A stretch of DNA of 64,000 bases, taken from positions 744,001 through 808,000 of the forward strand of contig CAWFPB010000003.1 in the NCBI GenBank assembly GCA_963817755.1. The letters run 5' to 3'. The translations under genes and the position numbers were made by a program. Shown here in pieces: positions 47,951-59,909 of the stretch (position 1 is its first letter; each line of letters opens with the position of its first letter). This stretch comes from Oleiagrimonas sp963817755 (GTDB lineage: Bacteria > Pseudomonadota > Gammaproteobacteria > Xanthomonadales > Rhodanobacteraceae). Under the pieces are notes generated by a model, which did no database searches, was not told where the DNA came from, and saw only the letters and a list, made by a program, of their open reading frames with translations.

Positions 47951-50251
47951 ATGAGCACGTTACGCAGCAAAGCCGCCTGGCAGGCTCTCGAAAAGCATGG
48001 CCGGCGCATCGAAAAACGTCATCTGCGTGACCTGTTCACGAACGACCCGGACCGCGCCAAACGCTTCTGCGCAGAGGCAGCGGGCTGGCGCCTGGACTAT
48101 TCCAAGCAACGAGTCGACGAAACCACCCTTGGACACCTGTTCGACCTGGCGCGCCAATGCCAGGTGGAAAAACGCCGCGACGCCATGTTCGCCGGCGACA
48201 GGGTCAACGACACCGAACAGCGATCGGCCCTGCACATCGCCTTGCGCGCGCCCGCCGACAGCGTGATCGAATGCGACGGCGAAAACGTCGTGCCCGGCGT
48301 GCACGAGACGCTGGCGCGCATGTCCGAGTTCGCAGACACCATCCGCCACGGTACCCGGACCGGCTACAGCGGCAAGCGCATCCGCAACATCGTCAACATC
48401 GGCATCGGCGGCTCCGACCTCGGCCCGGTGATGGCCTATGAGGCGCTGCGCTTCTACAGCGACCGCAGCCTGAACATGCGTTTCGTCTCCAACATCGACC
48501 GCACCGATTTCGCCGAGGCCGTGCGCGACCTCAATCCCGAGGAAACGCTGTTCATCGTCGCTTCCAAGACCTTCACCACGCTGGAGACCATGACCAACGC
48601 GCACAGCGCGCGCGAGTGGCTGAAGGCCGCGGCCGGGCGTGAGCACCGCAACGCCGTCAAGCAGCATTTCGTGGCGCTGTCGACCCACCGCGAACAAGTG
48701 CGCAAGTTCGGCATCGACGCGGCCCACACCTTCGGCTTCGAGGACTGGGTGGGCGGCCGCTACTCCATGGACTCGGCCATCGGCCTGTCGACCATGATCG
48801 CCATCGGCCCGCAGGCCTTCGGCGAGATGCTGGCCGGCTTCCGCGCCATGGACGAACACTTCCGCGACGCGCCGCTGGAACGCAACCTGCCGGCGATCAT
48901 GGGCCTGCTGGGCATCTGGAACAACAATTTCCTCGGCGCCGACACCGTGGCGGTGCTGCCCTACGAGCAATACCTCAAGCGCTTCCCGGCCTACCTGCAG
49001 CAGCTGACCATGGAGTCCAACGGCAAGCGCGTCACCCGCCGCGGCCGCAAGCTGGACGTCGACACCGGACCGATCTACTGGGGCGAGCCCGGCACCAACG
49101 GCCAGCACTCGTTCTACCAACTGATCCACCAGGGCACGCGCCTGATCCCGTGCGACTTCATCACCTTCGGCCAGCCGCTCAATTCCGGGGGGCGACACCA
49201 TGAGCTGCTGATGGCCAACGTCATCGCGCAGGCCGAGGCCCTGGCCTTCGGCAAGACGCTCGCCGAAGTTCGCGAGGAAGGCGTGCCGGCCTCGCTGGCA
49301 CCACACAAGGTGTTCGAGGGCAACCGTCCCTCCAGCCTGCTCACCGCCCACCGCCTCACCCCCGGCGCCCTCGGCGCGCTGGTCGCGCTGTACGAGCACA
49401 GCGTGTTCGTGCAGGCCGCCGTCTGGGATATCAACCCGTTCGACCAGTGGGGCGTGGAACTGGGCAAGGTGCTGGCCAAACGCGTGGCCGAGGAAATCGA
49501 GTCGCCACGCAAGCGTCTCAGGCACGACAGCTCGACCAACGCGGCCATCCGCTGGTACCGCAAGACCCTCAAGCATGACGTCGGGCATCGCCCGGACCAG
49601 CGCAGCGTGCTGGTACTGGACATCGGCGGCACCAACGTGAAGATGCGCCTGTCCGGCCGCGATGAGATGCGCCGCTTCAAGTCCGGCAACGGAATGACGC
49701 CGGAGCAGATGATGAAACGCATGGCTCCGCTGGTCGAGGACTGGCCGTACGACGTGGTCACCCTGGGCGTGCCCGGACCGGTGGTCGAGGGCCGCCTGCG
49801 CAGCGACCCGATCAATCTCGGATCCGGCTGGAAGGATTTCGATTTCGCCGCCGCCTTCGATACCCCGGTGCGCATCGTCAACGACGCGGCCATGCAGGCC
49901 CTGGGTAGCTACCGGGGTGGGCGCATGCTGTTCCTCGGCCTGGGTACCGGACTGGGATCGGCGCTGATCATCAATGGCGTGCTGCAGCCGACCGAGCTCT
50001 CGCACATGCCCTGGCGCAAGCACACCTACGAGCACTACGTCAGCGATGCCTTCTGCCTCGAGGACCAGGACGCCTGGGAGCGCAACGTGCTGGAGCTGAT
50101 CGAGATCATGCGCAACGCCTTCATGCCCGATTACGTCGTGCTCGGCGGCGGCAACGTCCGGCACCTGCACGAACTTCCCGAGGGCGTGCTGCGCGGATCC
50201 AACTCCAACGCCTTCGAGGGCGGTTTCCGTGCCTGGGAACTGATCGTCTGA
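47951..50251 (+). CDS. Fusion of glucose-6-phosphate isomerase and polyphosphate-glucokinase-type ROK kinase
   Basis: A single uninterrupted frame of 766 codons encodes two enzymes. Residues 1 to about 540 are phosphoglucose isomerase: VNIGIGGSDLGPVM (about 148), ASKTFTTLETMTNA, TMESNGK, GEPGTNGQHSFYQLIHQG and the C-terminal HDSSTN. After a linker of about 15 residues, residues 552-766 are a ROK-type kinase: VLDIGGTNVKM (ATP site), LGVPGPVVEGR, IVNDAAMQALG (catalytic Asp about 644), LGLGTGLGSALIINGVLQPTELSH, and the ending VVLGGGNVRHLHELP to NAFEGGFRAWE. These features fit polyphosphate glucokinases, and there is no CxCGxxGC zinc motif. The product could take glucose to fructose-6-phosphate in one chain. 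RBS AAGGAG precedes the ATG at 47951. Confidence 0.9.
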   Translation: MSTLRSKAAWQALEKHGRRIEKRHLRDLFTNDPDRAKRFCAEAAGWRLDYSKQRVDETTLGHLFDLARQCQVEKRRDAMFAGDRVNDTEQRSALHIALRAPADSVIECDGENVVPGVHETLARMSEFADTIRHGTRTGYSGKRIRNIVNIGIGGSDLGPVMAYEALRFYSDRSLNMRFVSNIDRTDFAEAVRDLNPEETLFIVASKTFTTLETMTNAHSAREWLKAAAGREHRNAVKQHFVALSTHREQVRKFGIDAAHTFGFEDWVGGRYSMDSAIGLSTMIAIGPQAFGEMLAGFRAMDEHFRDAPLERNLPAIMGLLGIWNNNFLGADTVAVLPYEQYLKRFPAYLQQLTMESNGKRVTRRGRKLDVDTGPIYWGEPGTNGQHSFYQLIHQGTRLIPCDFITFGQPLNSGGRHHELLMANVIAQAEALAFGKTLAEVREEGVPASLAPHKVFEGNRPSSLLTAHRLTPGALGALVALYEHSVFVQAAVWDINPFDQWGVELGKVLAKRVAEEIESPRKRLRHDSSTNAAIRWYRKTLKHDVGHRPDQRSVLVLDIGGTNVKMRLSGRDEMRRFKSGNGMTPEQMMKRMAPLVEDWPYDVVTLGVPGPVVEGRLRSDPINLGSGWKDFDFAAAFDTPVRIVNDAAMQALGSYRGGRMLFLGLGTGLGSALIINGVLQPTELSHMPWRKHTYEHYVSDAFCLEDQDAWERNVLELIEIMRNAFMPDYVVLGGGNVRHLHELPEGVLRGSNSNAFEGGFRAWELIV

Positions 50252-50261
50252 GCGCAGTGGT

Positions 50262-51206
50262 TCAGCTGGCGACCTGCAATCCCGGCACGTCGTCCACCAA
50301 TTGGCGGATCAGGTCGCCGAAGGCCTCCAGGTCCTCCTTCCAGGGCGAGGCCTGACGCCAATACAGGCGGATATTGCGACCGGGCGCATCGCCCGCGATC
50401 GTGGACAGTACGAGCTTCGGGATCGACGCCAGGCGCGCGTGCGCCAGCCGCGGAACCAGTGCGTAGCCACCCTGCAGCAGCACCAGGGTGGCCAGGCTCT
50501 CCAGGCTGACGTCCTGGACCTGGCGGTCGGCCTCGTCCTCGCCGAGATCGCCAAGCGCATCCTGCATGTCCGCATCATGACCCTCGGCCATCAGGCGCGC
50601 GTCCTCCGGTCGCAGCGCATCCAGCGCGACCTGCGTCCGGCCGGCCAGCGGATGCTCGGCATTGATCAGCAGTTCGTAGGGTTCGAAGAACATCGCGCGC
50701 CAGGTCAGCCCCGGCGCGGCCGGCGCGGGCGGCGCCAGCACCGCGTCGAGCTCGCCCTCGTGCAGGCGCCGCAGCAGCCCCCGCAGCTTGCCCTCCGAAA
50801 GAGTCAGGCGGACCCCGGGAAATCGGTGCGGGAACAGGTCGATGAAGTGCGGAAGCAGGTAGGGCCCGAGCGTGGCCGGCACACCCAGACGCAGTTCGCC
50901 ACCGAAGGCGGTGGCACCCTGCTGCGCCAGGTGTTCCAGCCGCTCGGCGGCGTCGAGCACGGCATCGACCTGGGCCAGCACCCGCCGGCCCGCGGCGGTC
51001 GGCAGGATGCTGCGACCGCCGCGCTCGAACAGCGGCGTGCCCAGCGCCTGCTCGACCTTCTGCACCTGGTGCGAGAGGCCCGAGGGGCTGATGTGCATGC
51101 GCTGCGCCGCGCGGGTGAAGCTGGCCTCGCGCGCAACCGCCTGCACCAGCGCCAGGTCGCGCAGGGACACGGCCGACAGGGCCATCGAAATCTTCGAATG
51201 CTGCAT
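50262..51206 (-). CDS. LysR-type transcriptional regulator (OxyR-like branch)
   Basis: The protein of about 314 residues has an N-terminal winged helix-turn-helix (LRDLALVQAVAREASFTRAAQRMHISPSGLSHQVQKVEQALG) and a periplasmic-binding-protein-like effector domain. The sequence resembles OxyR, but the redox Cys pair of OxyR (Cys-Gly-His-Cys type) is absent where DADMQDALGDLG occurs, so peroxide sensing by that mechanism is unlikely. The gene is divergent from acnA and could regulate it. Start 51206 (MQHSKISMALS) is chosen; an ATG seven codons later is possible. Confidence 0.85.
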   Translation of the reverse strand: MQHSKISMALSAVSLRDLALVQAVAREASFTRAAQRMHISPSGLSHQVQKVEQALGTPLFERGGRSILPTAAGRRVLAQVDAVLDAAERLEHLAQQGATAFGGELRLGVPATLGPYLLPHFIDLFPHRFPGVRLTLSEGKLRGLLRRLHEGELDAVLAPPAPAAPGLTWRAMFFEPYELLINAEHPLAGRTQVALDALRPEDARLMAEGHDADMQDALGDLGEDEADRQVQDVSLESLATLVLLQGGYALVPRLAHARLASIPKLVLSTIAGDAPGRNIRLYWRQASPWKEDLEAFGDLIRQLVDDVPGLQVAS

Positions 51207-51445
51207 GCCATCAAATCCGTTTGTGCGGATGCGCGATGCACCGCACCATATGCCGTTGCCGCAGCGACCCGCGGCGTCCGCGCATTCTAGCCCGCGCTGC
51301 ACGCGCACGGCGCTTGCCGTACCGATTTCCTGCCCGTCCGAAGCCTGCCAGTTCGCGCCGTTCAGCGGTTTTGCGCGATAATCGACGGAATAAAGGACCG
51401 CCGCGGAACGGTTGCGGTCCACCCGATCCACGCCAGGAGCAGTTC

Positions 51446-54196
<2,751 letters not shown>

Positions 54197-54225
54197 ACCC
54201 TTTCGTCCCGAGCTGCATCAAAGAG

Positions 54226-54258
54226 ACCGTCGGCCCCATCGGGCCGGCGGTTTTCTTT
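54226..54258 (+). terminator. Rho-independent terminator of acnA
   Basis: The stem accgtcggccc with gggccggcggt (one mismatch) is followed by TTTTCTTTT, 30 bases after the acnA stop. Confidence 0.85.
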
Positions 54259-54359
54259 TGCCTGCGCGGGGCACCACGGCGGTCCTCCGCCCAGCGCCAC
54301 ACCTGCGCCGGCATGACCGGGGCCATCATTCGAACCCGCTTTGCAGCAAGGAGAACGTC

Positions 54360-55544
54360 ATGACATCCCCCCAACGCATCCTGATCGGTGCCCTCGCGGC
54401 ACTGGTTCTGACCTGCGCCGTGCCCTCCGCCCGGGCCGGCGATGCACAGGACTTCAGCAAGACGCTGGACAAGACCATCGCGGTCTCCGCGAACACCTCG
54501 GTGACCATCGAGAACATGGCCGGCCAGGTCCACGTGACCCGGGGCGGCCCGCAATTGGACGTGCACGCCACCGTGGTCGCGGGTGGAGCCGACACGGCCG
54601 CGGCCCGCGCGCTGGCCGACACCATCCGGCTGGATGTAAGCCACGACGGCAACCACGTGCGGGTGCATGTGCACTATCCCGTCGACGCGCATGACACCTA
54701 CCAGTACATCCCCACCCACGGCACGCAGCGACACGAGCAGGGCTTCAGTTTCCTGGGCATGCACTTCGGCAGCGGCTCGTCCTCCTTCGACTACCAGGGA
54801 CAGCGCGTGCGCGTGTATCGCGGCAAGGACAAGGGCGTGCCCCTGCATGTGGATCTCGCGGTGAATCTTCCGGCGGGTCTTCACGCCAGCATCGACAACC
54901 GCGTCGGTCGCATGCATGCCAACGATGTGCAGGGGGACCTTTCGCTGAAGACAGCCTCCGGCGACATCGATGCCCACGCCGTGACCGGCACGCTGGACAT
55001 GCACTCGGGCAGCGGCGACATGGCGGTCGACAACGTCAAGGGCACGCTTCGGGTCCGCACCGGATCCGGTGACGTGAAACTGCACGGCATCCAGGGCAGC
55101 GTCGACGTGGCCACCGGATCGGGTGACATCCACGGCGGCAACATCCACGGCGACCGCCTGCAGGTCCGTACCGGATCGGGCGACATCAAGCTCGACGACC
55201 TTGCCGGCGATATGAAGGTCGAGACCGGCTCGGGCGACATCGGCCTGCGCGACATCAAGTCAGTGACCGAGGCGCGCATCGGCTCGGGGTCGGGCGACGT
55301 CGAGCTCGGCGGTGACCTGTCCGCCATGAACCACTTCGAGATCAGCAGCGGTTCGGGCGACGTCACCCTGGTCAGCAGCAAGCCACCGGCCGTGCACCTG
55401 CAGATCCGCGGCTCGGACATCGGCGTGCACTGGTCCGGCCTGCGCAACGTCGATTCCGGCCGTCGTCACTTCAGCGCCGACGTCGGCGCGGCCACCGGCG
55501 AAGGCCGCATCAGCAGCGGCAGCGGCGACATCTCGCTGCGCTGA
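54360..55544 (+). CDS. Exported DUF4097-type beta-solenoid protein
   Basis: The 394-residue protein has a cleaved signal peptide (ILIGALAALVLTCAVPSARA) and then a region rich in regularly spaced GSGD(I/V) turns, at least nine between residues about 200 and 390. This is the repeat pattern of DUF4097/adhesin-like right-handed beta-helices. It should be periplasmic or surface-located. The function is unknown; in other bacteria such proteins often sit with anti-sigma-like or membrane-stress genes, which is not the case here. AAGGAGA precedes the ATG at 54360. It follows acnA but behind a terminator. Confidence 0.8.
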   Translation: MTSPQRILIGALAALVLTCAVPSARAGDAQDFSKTLDKTIAVSANTSVTIENMAGQVHVTRGGPQLDVHATVVAGGADTAAARALADTIRLDVSHDGNHVRVHVHYPVDAHDTYQYIPTHGTQRHEQGFSFLGMHFGSGSSSFDYQGQRVRVYRGKDKGVPLHVDLAVNLPAGLHASIDNRVGRMHANDVQGDLSLKTASGDIDAHAVTGTLDMHSGSGDMAVDNVKGTLRVRTGSGDVKLHGIQGSVDVATGSGDIHGGNIHGDRLQVRTGSGDIKLDDLAGDMKVETGSGDIGLRDIKSVTEARIGSGSGDVELGGDLSAMNHFEISSGSGDVTLVSSKPPAVHLQIRGSDIGVHWSGLRNVDSGRRHFSADVGAATGEGRISSGSGDISLR

Positions 55545-55595
55545 GCGCTCTGCTCTTCCCAGACCCGTCGCGGCCGCGGTCGCGCCGGGTCCGGG

Positions 55596-56057
55596 CTACA
55601 GGTGCCGTTTCCAGGTGGCGCTGTAGCAGCGCCAGTCCCCGTCCTCGCGCCGCCAAGCGCTGTCGACCCGATAGACCCCCAGATGCCGCGGCAACAGCTT
55701 CCCGCTGCCGCCCAGGGTCACCGTGAACAGCGCCAGCATGCGCCCGCCGCGCGGCTGCACGTCGACCGGCCCCATCCATACGCTGAGCTTCTCTTGGCGC
55801 AGGCGCGCCAGTCGCAGCATGCCCAGCAACCGGCGACGGTCGGTGGCGTGGCCGGGCGTGGCCAGGTCCTCGCTGAGCAGTTCGCCCAGGGCGCCCGCGT
55901 CGCGATCGCGCACCGCCTGGGCCGCGCGCCCGATCGCGTCGCGCACCTGCTGTTGCGCCGTGGCGCGATGGCAACCGCCCGCCAGAACCAGCGATATCAG
56001 CAGCATCGCATTGCACCAAACGCGCAACCACGACAGCAGGGGACGGTGACCGGACAT
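55596..56057 (-). CDS. Lipoprotein with NTF2/SnoaL-like domain
   Basis: The 153-residue precursor has a lipoprotein signal ending in LAGGC (lipid-modified Cys about residue 29). A globular domain of about 120 residues follows, with two helices (QQVRDAIGRAAQAVRDRDAGALGELLSED) and mixed strands ending WRCYSATWKRHL. The helix-then-sheet pattern resembles NTF2-like nuclear-transport-factor folds. Function is unknown. It is convergent with the DUF4097 gene and divergent from fadD. Confidence 0.7.
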   Translation of the reverse strand: MSGHRPLLSWLRVWCNAMLLISLVLAGGCHRATAQQQVRDAIGRAAQAVRDRDAGALGELLSEDLATPGHATDRRRLLGMLRLARLRQEKLSVWMGPVDVQPRGGRMLALFTVTLGGSGKLLPRHLGVYRVDSAWRREDGDWRCYSATWKRHL

Positions 56058-56286
56058 GCCCCCATGATGCCGGATGGACGCGCCGCGGGCACCATGGCGC
56101 GAGACTTCTCGAGCCGTGCCGGGGCGTTGCACACCGCCCGCCCGGCGATGGCTCCTGGCTAATGTCACATGCCGTTCCCGGGTTGCCGCACCTCGGGGGG
56201 TGTGCTCCAATGCAAACGATCGTTTGGCTTGCCCGATTCGGCAGCCTCGATCCGTGACGCAACCACCCGAGGGGTCCTTTCGCGTG

Positions 56287-57951
56287 ATGACAGAACAACG
56301 TCCCTGGCTGGCCCAGTACCCGGCCGGCGTACCGGAAACCATCGACGTCGACTCCTATGCATCCGTCGTCGCCGTGATCGAGGAAGCCTTCGAGCGCTTC
56401 CGGCACCGTCCCGCGTTCCACAATTTCGGGCGCACCCTCAGCTACGGCGAGGTCGACCGGCTCAGCGCCCAGTTCGCCGCCTTCCTGCAGAAGGACCTGG
56501 GCTTGAGCAAGGGCGACCGCCTGGCGATCATGCTGCCCAACATCCTGCAGTATCCGGTCGCGCTGTTCGGCGCTCTGCGCGCCGGCCTGACGGTGGTCAA
56601 CACCAATCCCATGTACACCGCACGCGAGCTCAAGCATCAGCTTGAGGACTCCGGTGCCAGCGCGATCGTGGTGCTGGACAATTTTGCCGGCACGCTGCAG
56701 AAGGTCGCCGGCGAGACCGGCGTCAAGCACATCGTCACCACCGGCATCGGCGACCTGCTCGGCATGGCCAAGGGCGCCCTGGTCAACTTCACCGTCAAGC
56801 ACGTGAAGAAGATGGTGCCGGACTTCCACCTCGAGGGCGCGATCCGCTTCCGCGACGCTCTTTCCCGCGGGGGCGACGGCCACTTCGAGCGCGTCGAGCA
56901 GGGCCATGACGACCTGGCCTTCCTGCAATACACCGGCGGCACCACCGGCGTGGCCAAGGGCGCCATGCTCAGCCACGGCAACATGGTGGCCAACATGCTG
57001 CAGGCCGGCGCCTGGATCGGCAAGCAGGCCACCGAGGGCGAGGAGATCATCATCACCGCCCTGCCGCTCTATCACATCTTTTCGCTGACGGCGAACGGCC
57101 TGGTGTTCATGCGCCTGGGCGGCCTGAACTGGCTGATCACCAACCCGCGCGACATGCCGGCCTTCGTCAAGGAACTGGGCAAGGTGCGTTTCACCGCACT
57201 GACCGGTGTCAACACCCTGTTCAACGGTCTTCTCAACACCCCCGGATTCGCCGACCTGGATTTCTCCAGCCTGCACCTGACCCTGGGCGGCGGCATGGCC
57301 GTGCAGCGTTCCGTGGCCGAACGCTGGAAGAAGGTCACCGGCTGCACCCTGGCCGAGGCCTACGGCCTGACCGAAACCTCGCCCGCCGCCTGCATCAATC
57401 CGCTGGATATCGCCGAATACACCGGTTCGATCGGACTGCCGATCTCGTCGACCGAGGTGCAGATCTGGTCGGAAGACAACCAGCCCCTGCCCTTCGGCGA
57501 AGTCGGTGAGCTGATGGTCAAGGGCCCCCAGGTCATGCAGGGTTACTGGAAGCGCCCGGAGGAAACGGACAAGGTGCTCGAGCCCAGCGGCTGGCTGCAT
57601 ACCGGAGACGTGGCGAAAATGGACGAAAAGGGCTTCGTCTACATCGTCGACCGCAAGAAGGACATGATCCTGGTGTCCGGCTTCAATGTCTATCCGAACG
57701 AGGTCGAGGACGTGGTCATGAACCATCCGGGCGTGTCCGAAGTCGCCGCCGTCGGCGTACCCGACGAGCACTCCGGCGAAGTGGTCAAGCTGTTCGTGGT
57801 CAAGAAGGACCCGAGCCTGACCGCGGAGGCCCTCAAGCAGTTCTGCCACGACGAACTGACCGGCTACAAGCGACCCAAATTCATCGAGTTCCGCGACGAA
57901 CTGCCCAAGAGCAACGTGGGCAAGATCCTGCGCCGCGAACTGCGCGGCTGA
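56287..57951 (+). CDS. fadD: Long-chain fatty-acid-CoA ligase (FadD/RpfB)
   Basis: FadD activates long-chain fatty acids as CoA esters via acyl-AMP at the inner membrane. The 554-residue protein has the AMP-binding motif YTGGTTGVAKGAMLSHGN, the YGLTETSP motif, and GWLHTGDVAKMDEKGFVYIVDRKKDMILVSGFNVYPNEVE with the FACS signature. The C-terminal lysine region GKILRRELR is complete. In Xanthomonas the homologue is RpfB, which turns over DSF-family signals; no rpfF or rpfC is in this window. The ATG at 56287 has GAGGGG upstream. Confidence 0.94.
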   Translation: MTEQRPWLAQYPAGVPETIDVDSYASVVAVIEEAFERFRHRPAFHNFGRTLSYGEVDRLSAQFAAFLQKDLGLSKGDRLAIMLPNILQYPVALFGALRAGLTVVNTNPMYTARELKHQLEDSGASAIVVLDNFAGTLQKVAGETGVKHIVTTGIGDLLGMAKGALVNFTVKHVKKMVPDFHLEGAIRFRDALSRGGDGHFERVEQGHDDLAFLQYTGGTTGVAKGAMLSHGNMVANMLQAGAWIGKQATEGEEIIITALPLYHIFSLTANGLVFMRLGGLNWLITNPRDMPAFVKELGKVRFTALTGVNTLFNGLLNTPGFADLDFSSLHLTLGGGMAVQRSVAERWKKVTGCTLAEAYGLTETSPAACINPLDIAEYTGSIGLPISSTEVQIWSEDNQPLPFGEVGELMVKGPQVMQGYWKRPEETDKVLEPSGWLHTGDVAKMDEKGFVYIVDRKKDMILVSGFNVYPNEVEDVVMNHPGVSEVAAVGVPDEHSGEVVKLFVVKKDPSLTAEALKQFCHDELTGYKRPKFIEFRDELPKSNVGKILRRELRG

Positions 57952-58022
57952 TCGGAAGCCGGACCGCGGCCCGTCCTCGCGGCAACCGCGGCGGTTCCGG
58001 ACTCACTCGTACACGTGCCGGG

Positions 58023-58397
58023 TCAGGCCTTCTCGTCTTCCCACGGCTCGAGCTTGTCGGCATATCCACCCAGAAGACTCCACAACGTCTCCTGCTTGTC
58101 TTCGGGGATCCGCGCGTATTCGAGTCCGATCCAGGTTTCGGAGATGCGCATGACGCGCGCATCGACATGGATGTGCAGGTCGCTGCCGAAGATCATGTCC
58201 ACCACCCAGACCTGACCCGCCTCGCCATTCCAGCTGGATGGCCGGCGAAGCCGCACCCCGGTGGCGGAGATGTCCTCCAGCTCCGTGGGATAGGAGTCGG
58301 CGCCACGATTGAGCAACACCGTCGTCTCGATACGCATGCGCGCGTGTCGCACCCGACGGCCATGGGCATCGATGCCATTGTGGGTCTTTTCGCTCAT
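58023..58397 (-). CDS. PilZ-domain cyclic di-GMP-binding protein
   Basis: The 124-residue protein is a single PilZ domain. RRVRHARMR supplies the arginines of the RxxxR motif and DISATGVRLRRP is the D/NxSxxG motif; both are needed to bind c-di-GMP. The C-terminus ends YADKLEPWEDEKA. It should act as a c-di-GMP effector for motility or surface traits; the partner is unknown. It could respond to the diguanylate cyclase at 29207-30280. The ATG at 58397 is preferred (AGGA six bases upstream). Confidence 0.85.
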   Translation of the reverse strand: MSEKTHNGIDAHGRRVRHARMRIETTVLLNRGADSYPTELEDISATGVRLRRPSSWNGEAGQVWVVDMIFGSDLHIHVDARVMRISETWIGLEYARIPEDKQETLWSLLGGYADKLEPWEDEKA

Positions 58398-59032
58398 CCC
58401 GATTCCTGCTTCCCGTGTCTGGATCATGCACTGCAACCGGAAGTGCTGCAGTCTCCCGCCAAGCGTGCAAGAAACAGGCCAATGGACGCATACCGCACGC
58501 GTTCCACGGCAACATCCTACAGCGTACCCGGAAACCGGTATGGGGGCCGAATCAATCTGGCTACCGGGGCCAGGGTTATTGCATCACGACGGCCACCCGA
58601 TACGACCCTGCGTGTCAGGCTTGGTCGCACAGCGTCAACCCGACGGGAAGGGTCCTGCGGGGTACTGGACTTGGCCGCATGCAGGCTATAACCTATCTGC
58701 ACGGGTGGATGGCGGATCCCGATTCAGGGGCTCCGCACGCGCTTTACCTCGGGACAGACGCACCACGCTGCGCCGTAGACGTACGGCACACGGGTCCGTC
58801 GGCGAGCGCGTCAGAACTCTCGTGCACGATGAATCGAAACGCCTTCGTCACGACCCGACCCGCCGGACACCGAATCGAAGCATTCGATACGCGACCGCAA
58901 CGTCGGCCCCCTGACGTTCAGGCCGGGCGCGGGGCGGTACACAACGTCGCTTCAACCGATCACCCTGCCCGCCGAGGGCCGGGCTCCGCATTCCTCCGGT
59001 TCATCCGGATTGCATAGGGTCCCCTCGACCTG
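58398..59032. other. 635-base region without a supportable gene before scpA
   Basis: This is the longest gene-free stretch in the window. Three plus-strand open frames overlap here in different frames, but none has protein-like sequence, good ribosome sites or recognisable homology. It must hold the PilZ promoter and probably the scpA promoter. A weak TGGACT-15-TATAAC at 58666-58692 would leave a leader of about 330 bases before scpA. I see no tRNA, riboswitch core or terminator that I can name. Confidence 0.55.
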
Positions 59033-59905
59033 ATGACCAACCAGCCAGCCCAAGCCGAAACGACGGTCGAAGCCCCGTCACCGTTTCATCCGGTGCCGCA
59101 ACAGCAGGAAATGCCGCTGGCGGTGGTCAACGGCCAGCCCTTCTTGCAGATGCCGCAGGACCTGTATATCCCGCCGGACGCGCTGGAAGTGATCCTGGAG
59201 GCTTTCGAGGGCCCTCTGGACCTGCTTCTGTACCTGATCCGGCGCCAGAACATCGACATCCTGGACATCCCGATCGCCGAAATCACCCGGCAGTACATGC
59301 AGTACATCGAGATGATGCGCGACGTGATGCGCCTGGAGCTGGCGGCCGAGTACCTGTTGATGGCCGCGATCCTGGCCGAGATCAAGTCCCGACTGCTGTT
59401 GCCACGCCCGCCGGTCGAGGACGGCGAGGAAGCGGATCCGCGCGCCGAACTGGTGCGCCGGCTGCAGGAATACGAACAATTCAAGCAGGCCGCCGAGGAC
59501 ATCGACGAACTGCCGCGCCTGGAGCGCGACTTCAGCATTGCCCATGCCGAGGTCACCGACAAGAACGTGATCCGCATGCCGCCGCCGGTGGACATGCGCG
59601 AGCTGCTGCTGGCGCTCAAGGACGTGATGCACCGCGCCGAGCTGTTCGGCCACCACGCCATCGAGCGCGAACCGTTGAGCGTACGCCAGCGCATGGGTGA
59701 GCTGCTTTCACAACTGGACGACGGCTCCTTCCGCCGATTCGAGTCCCTGTTCAACGCCGAGGAAGGACGTCTGGGCGTGGTCGTCAGCTTCCTGGCCATC
59801 CTGGAACTGGCCAAGGAACACCTGGTCCAGATCATGCAGGAAGCCCCCTTGGCGCCCATCTACATCAAGGCCGGCGATGGCCGCGCCGAGGATTCCGAAG
59901 AGTAG
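59033..59905 (+). CDS. scpA: Segregation and condensation protein A
   Basis: ScpA is the kleisin that links SMC heads for chromosome compaction. The 290-residue protein has FEGPLDLLLYLIRRQNIDILDIPIAEITRQYMQY at the N-terminus (SMC-neck binding helix region), AAEYLLMAAILAEIKSRLLLP, and a C-terminal winged helix ending VSFLAILELAKEHLVQIMQE. The first 45 residues are a low-complexity extension. scpB follows four bases later. No smc gene is in the window. Confidence 0.95.
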   Translation: MTNQPAQAETTVEAPSPFHPVPQQQEMPLAVVNGQPFLQMPQDLYIPPDALEVILEAFEGPLDLLLYLIRRQNIDILDIPIAEITRQYMQYIEMMRDVMRLELAAEYLLMAAILAEIKSRLLLPRPPVEDGEEADPRAELVRRLQEYEQFKQAAEDIDELPRLERDFSIAHAEVTDKNVIRMPPPVDMRELLLALKDVMHRAELFGHHAIEREPLSVRQRMGELLSQLDDGSFRRFESLFNAEEGRLGVVVSFLAILELAKEHLVQIMQEAPLAPIYIKAGDGRAEDSEE

Positions 59906-59909
59906 ATCC

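Noticed and set aside
50262..51206. True OxyR
   Set aside because: The peroxide-sensing cysteine pair is missing, so only LysR family membership is claimed.
58415..59017. Plus-strand open frame of 200 codons upstream of scpA
   Set aside because: It overlaps two other open frames in different registers, has no family-like sequence and no good ribosome site; likely chance.
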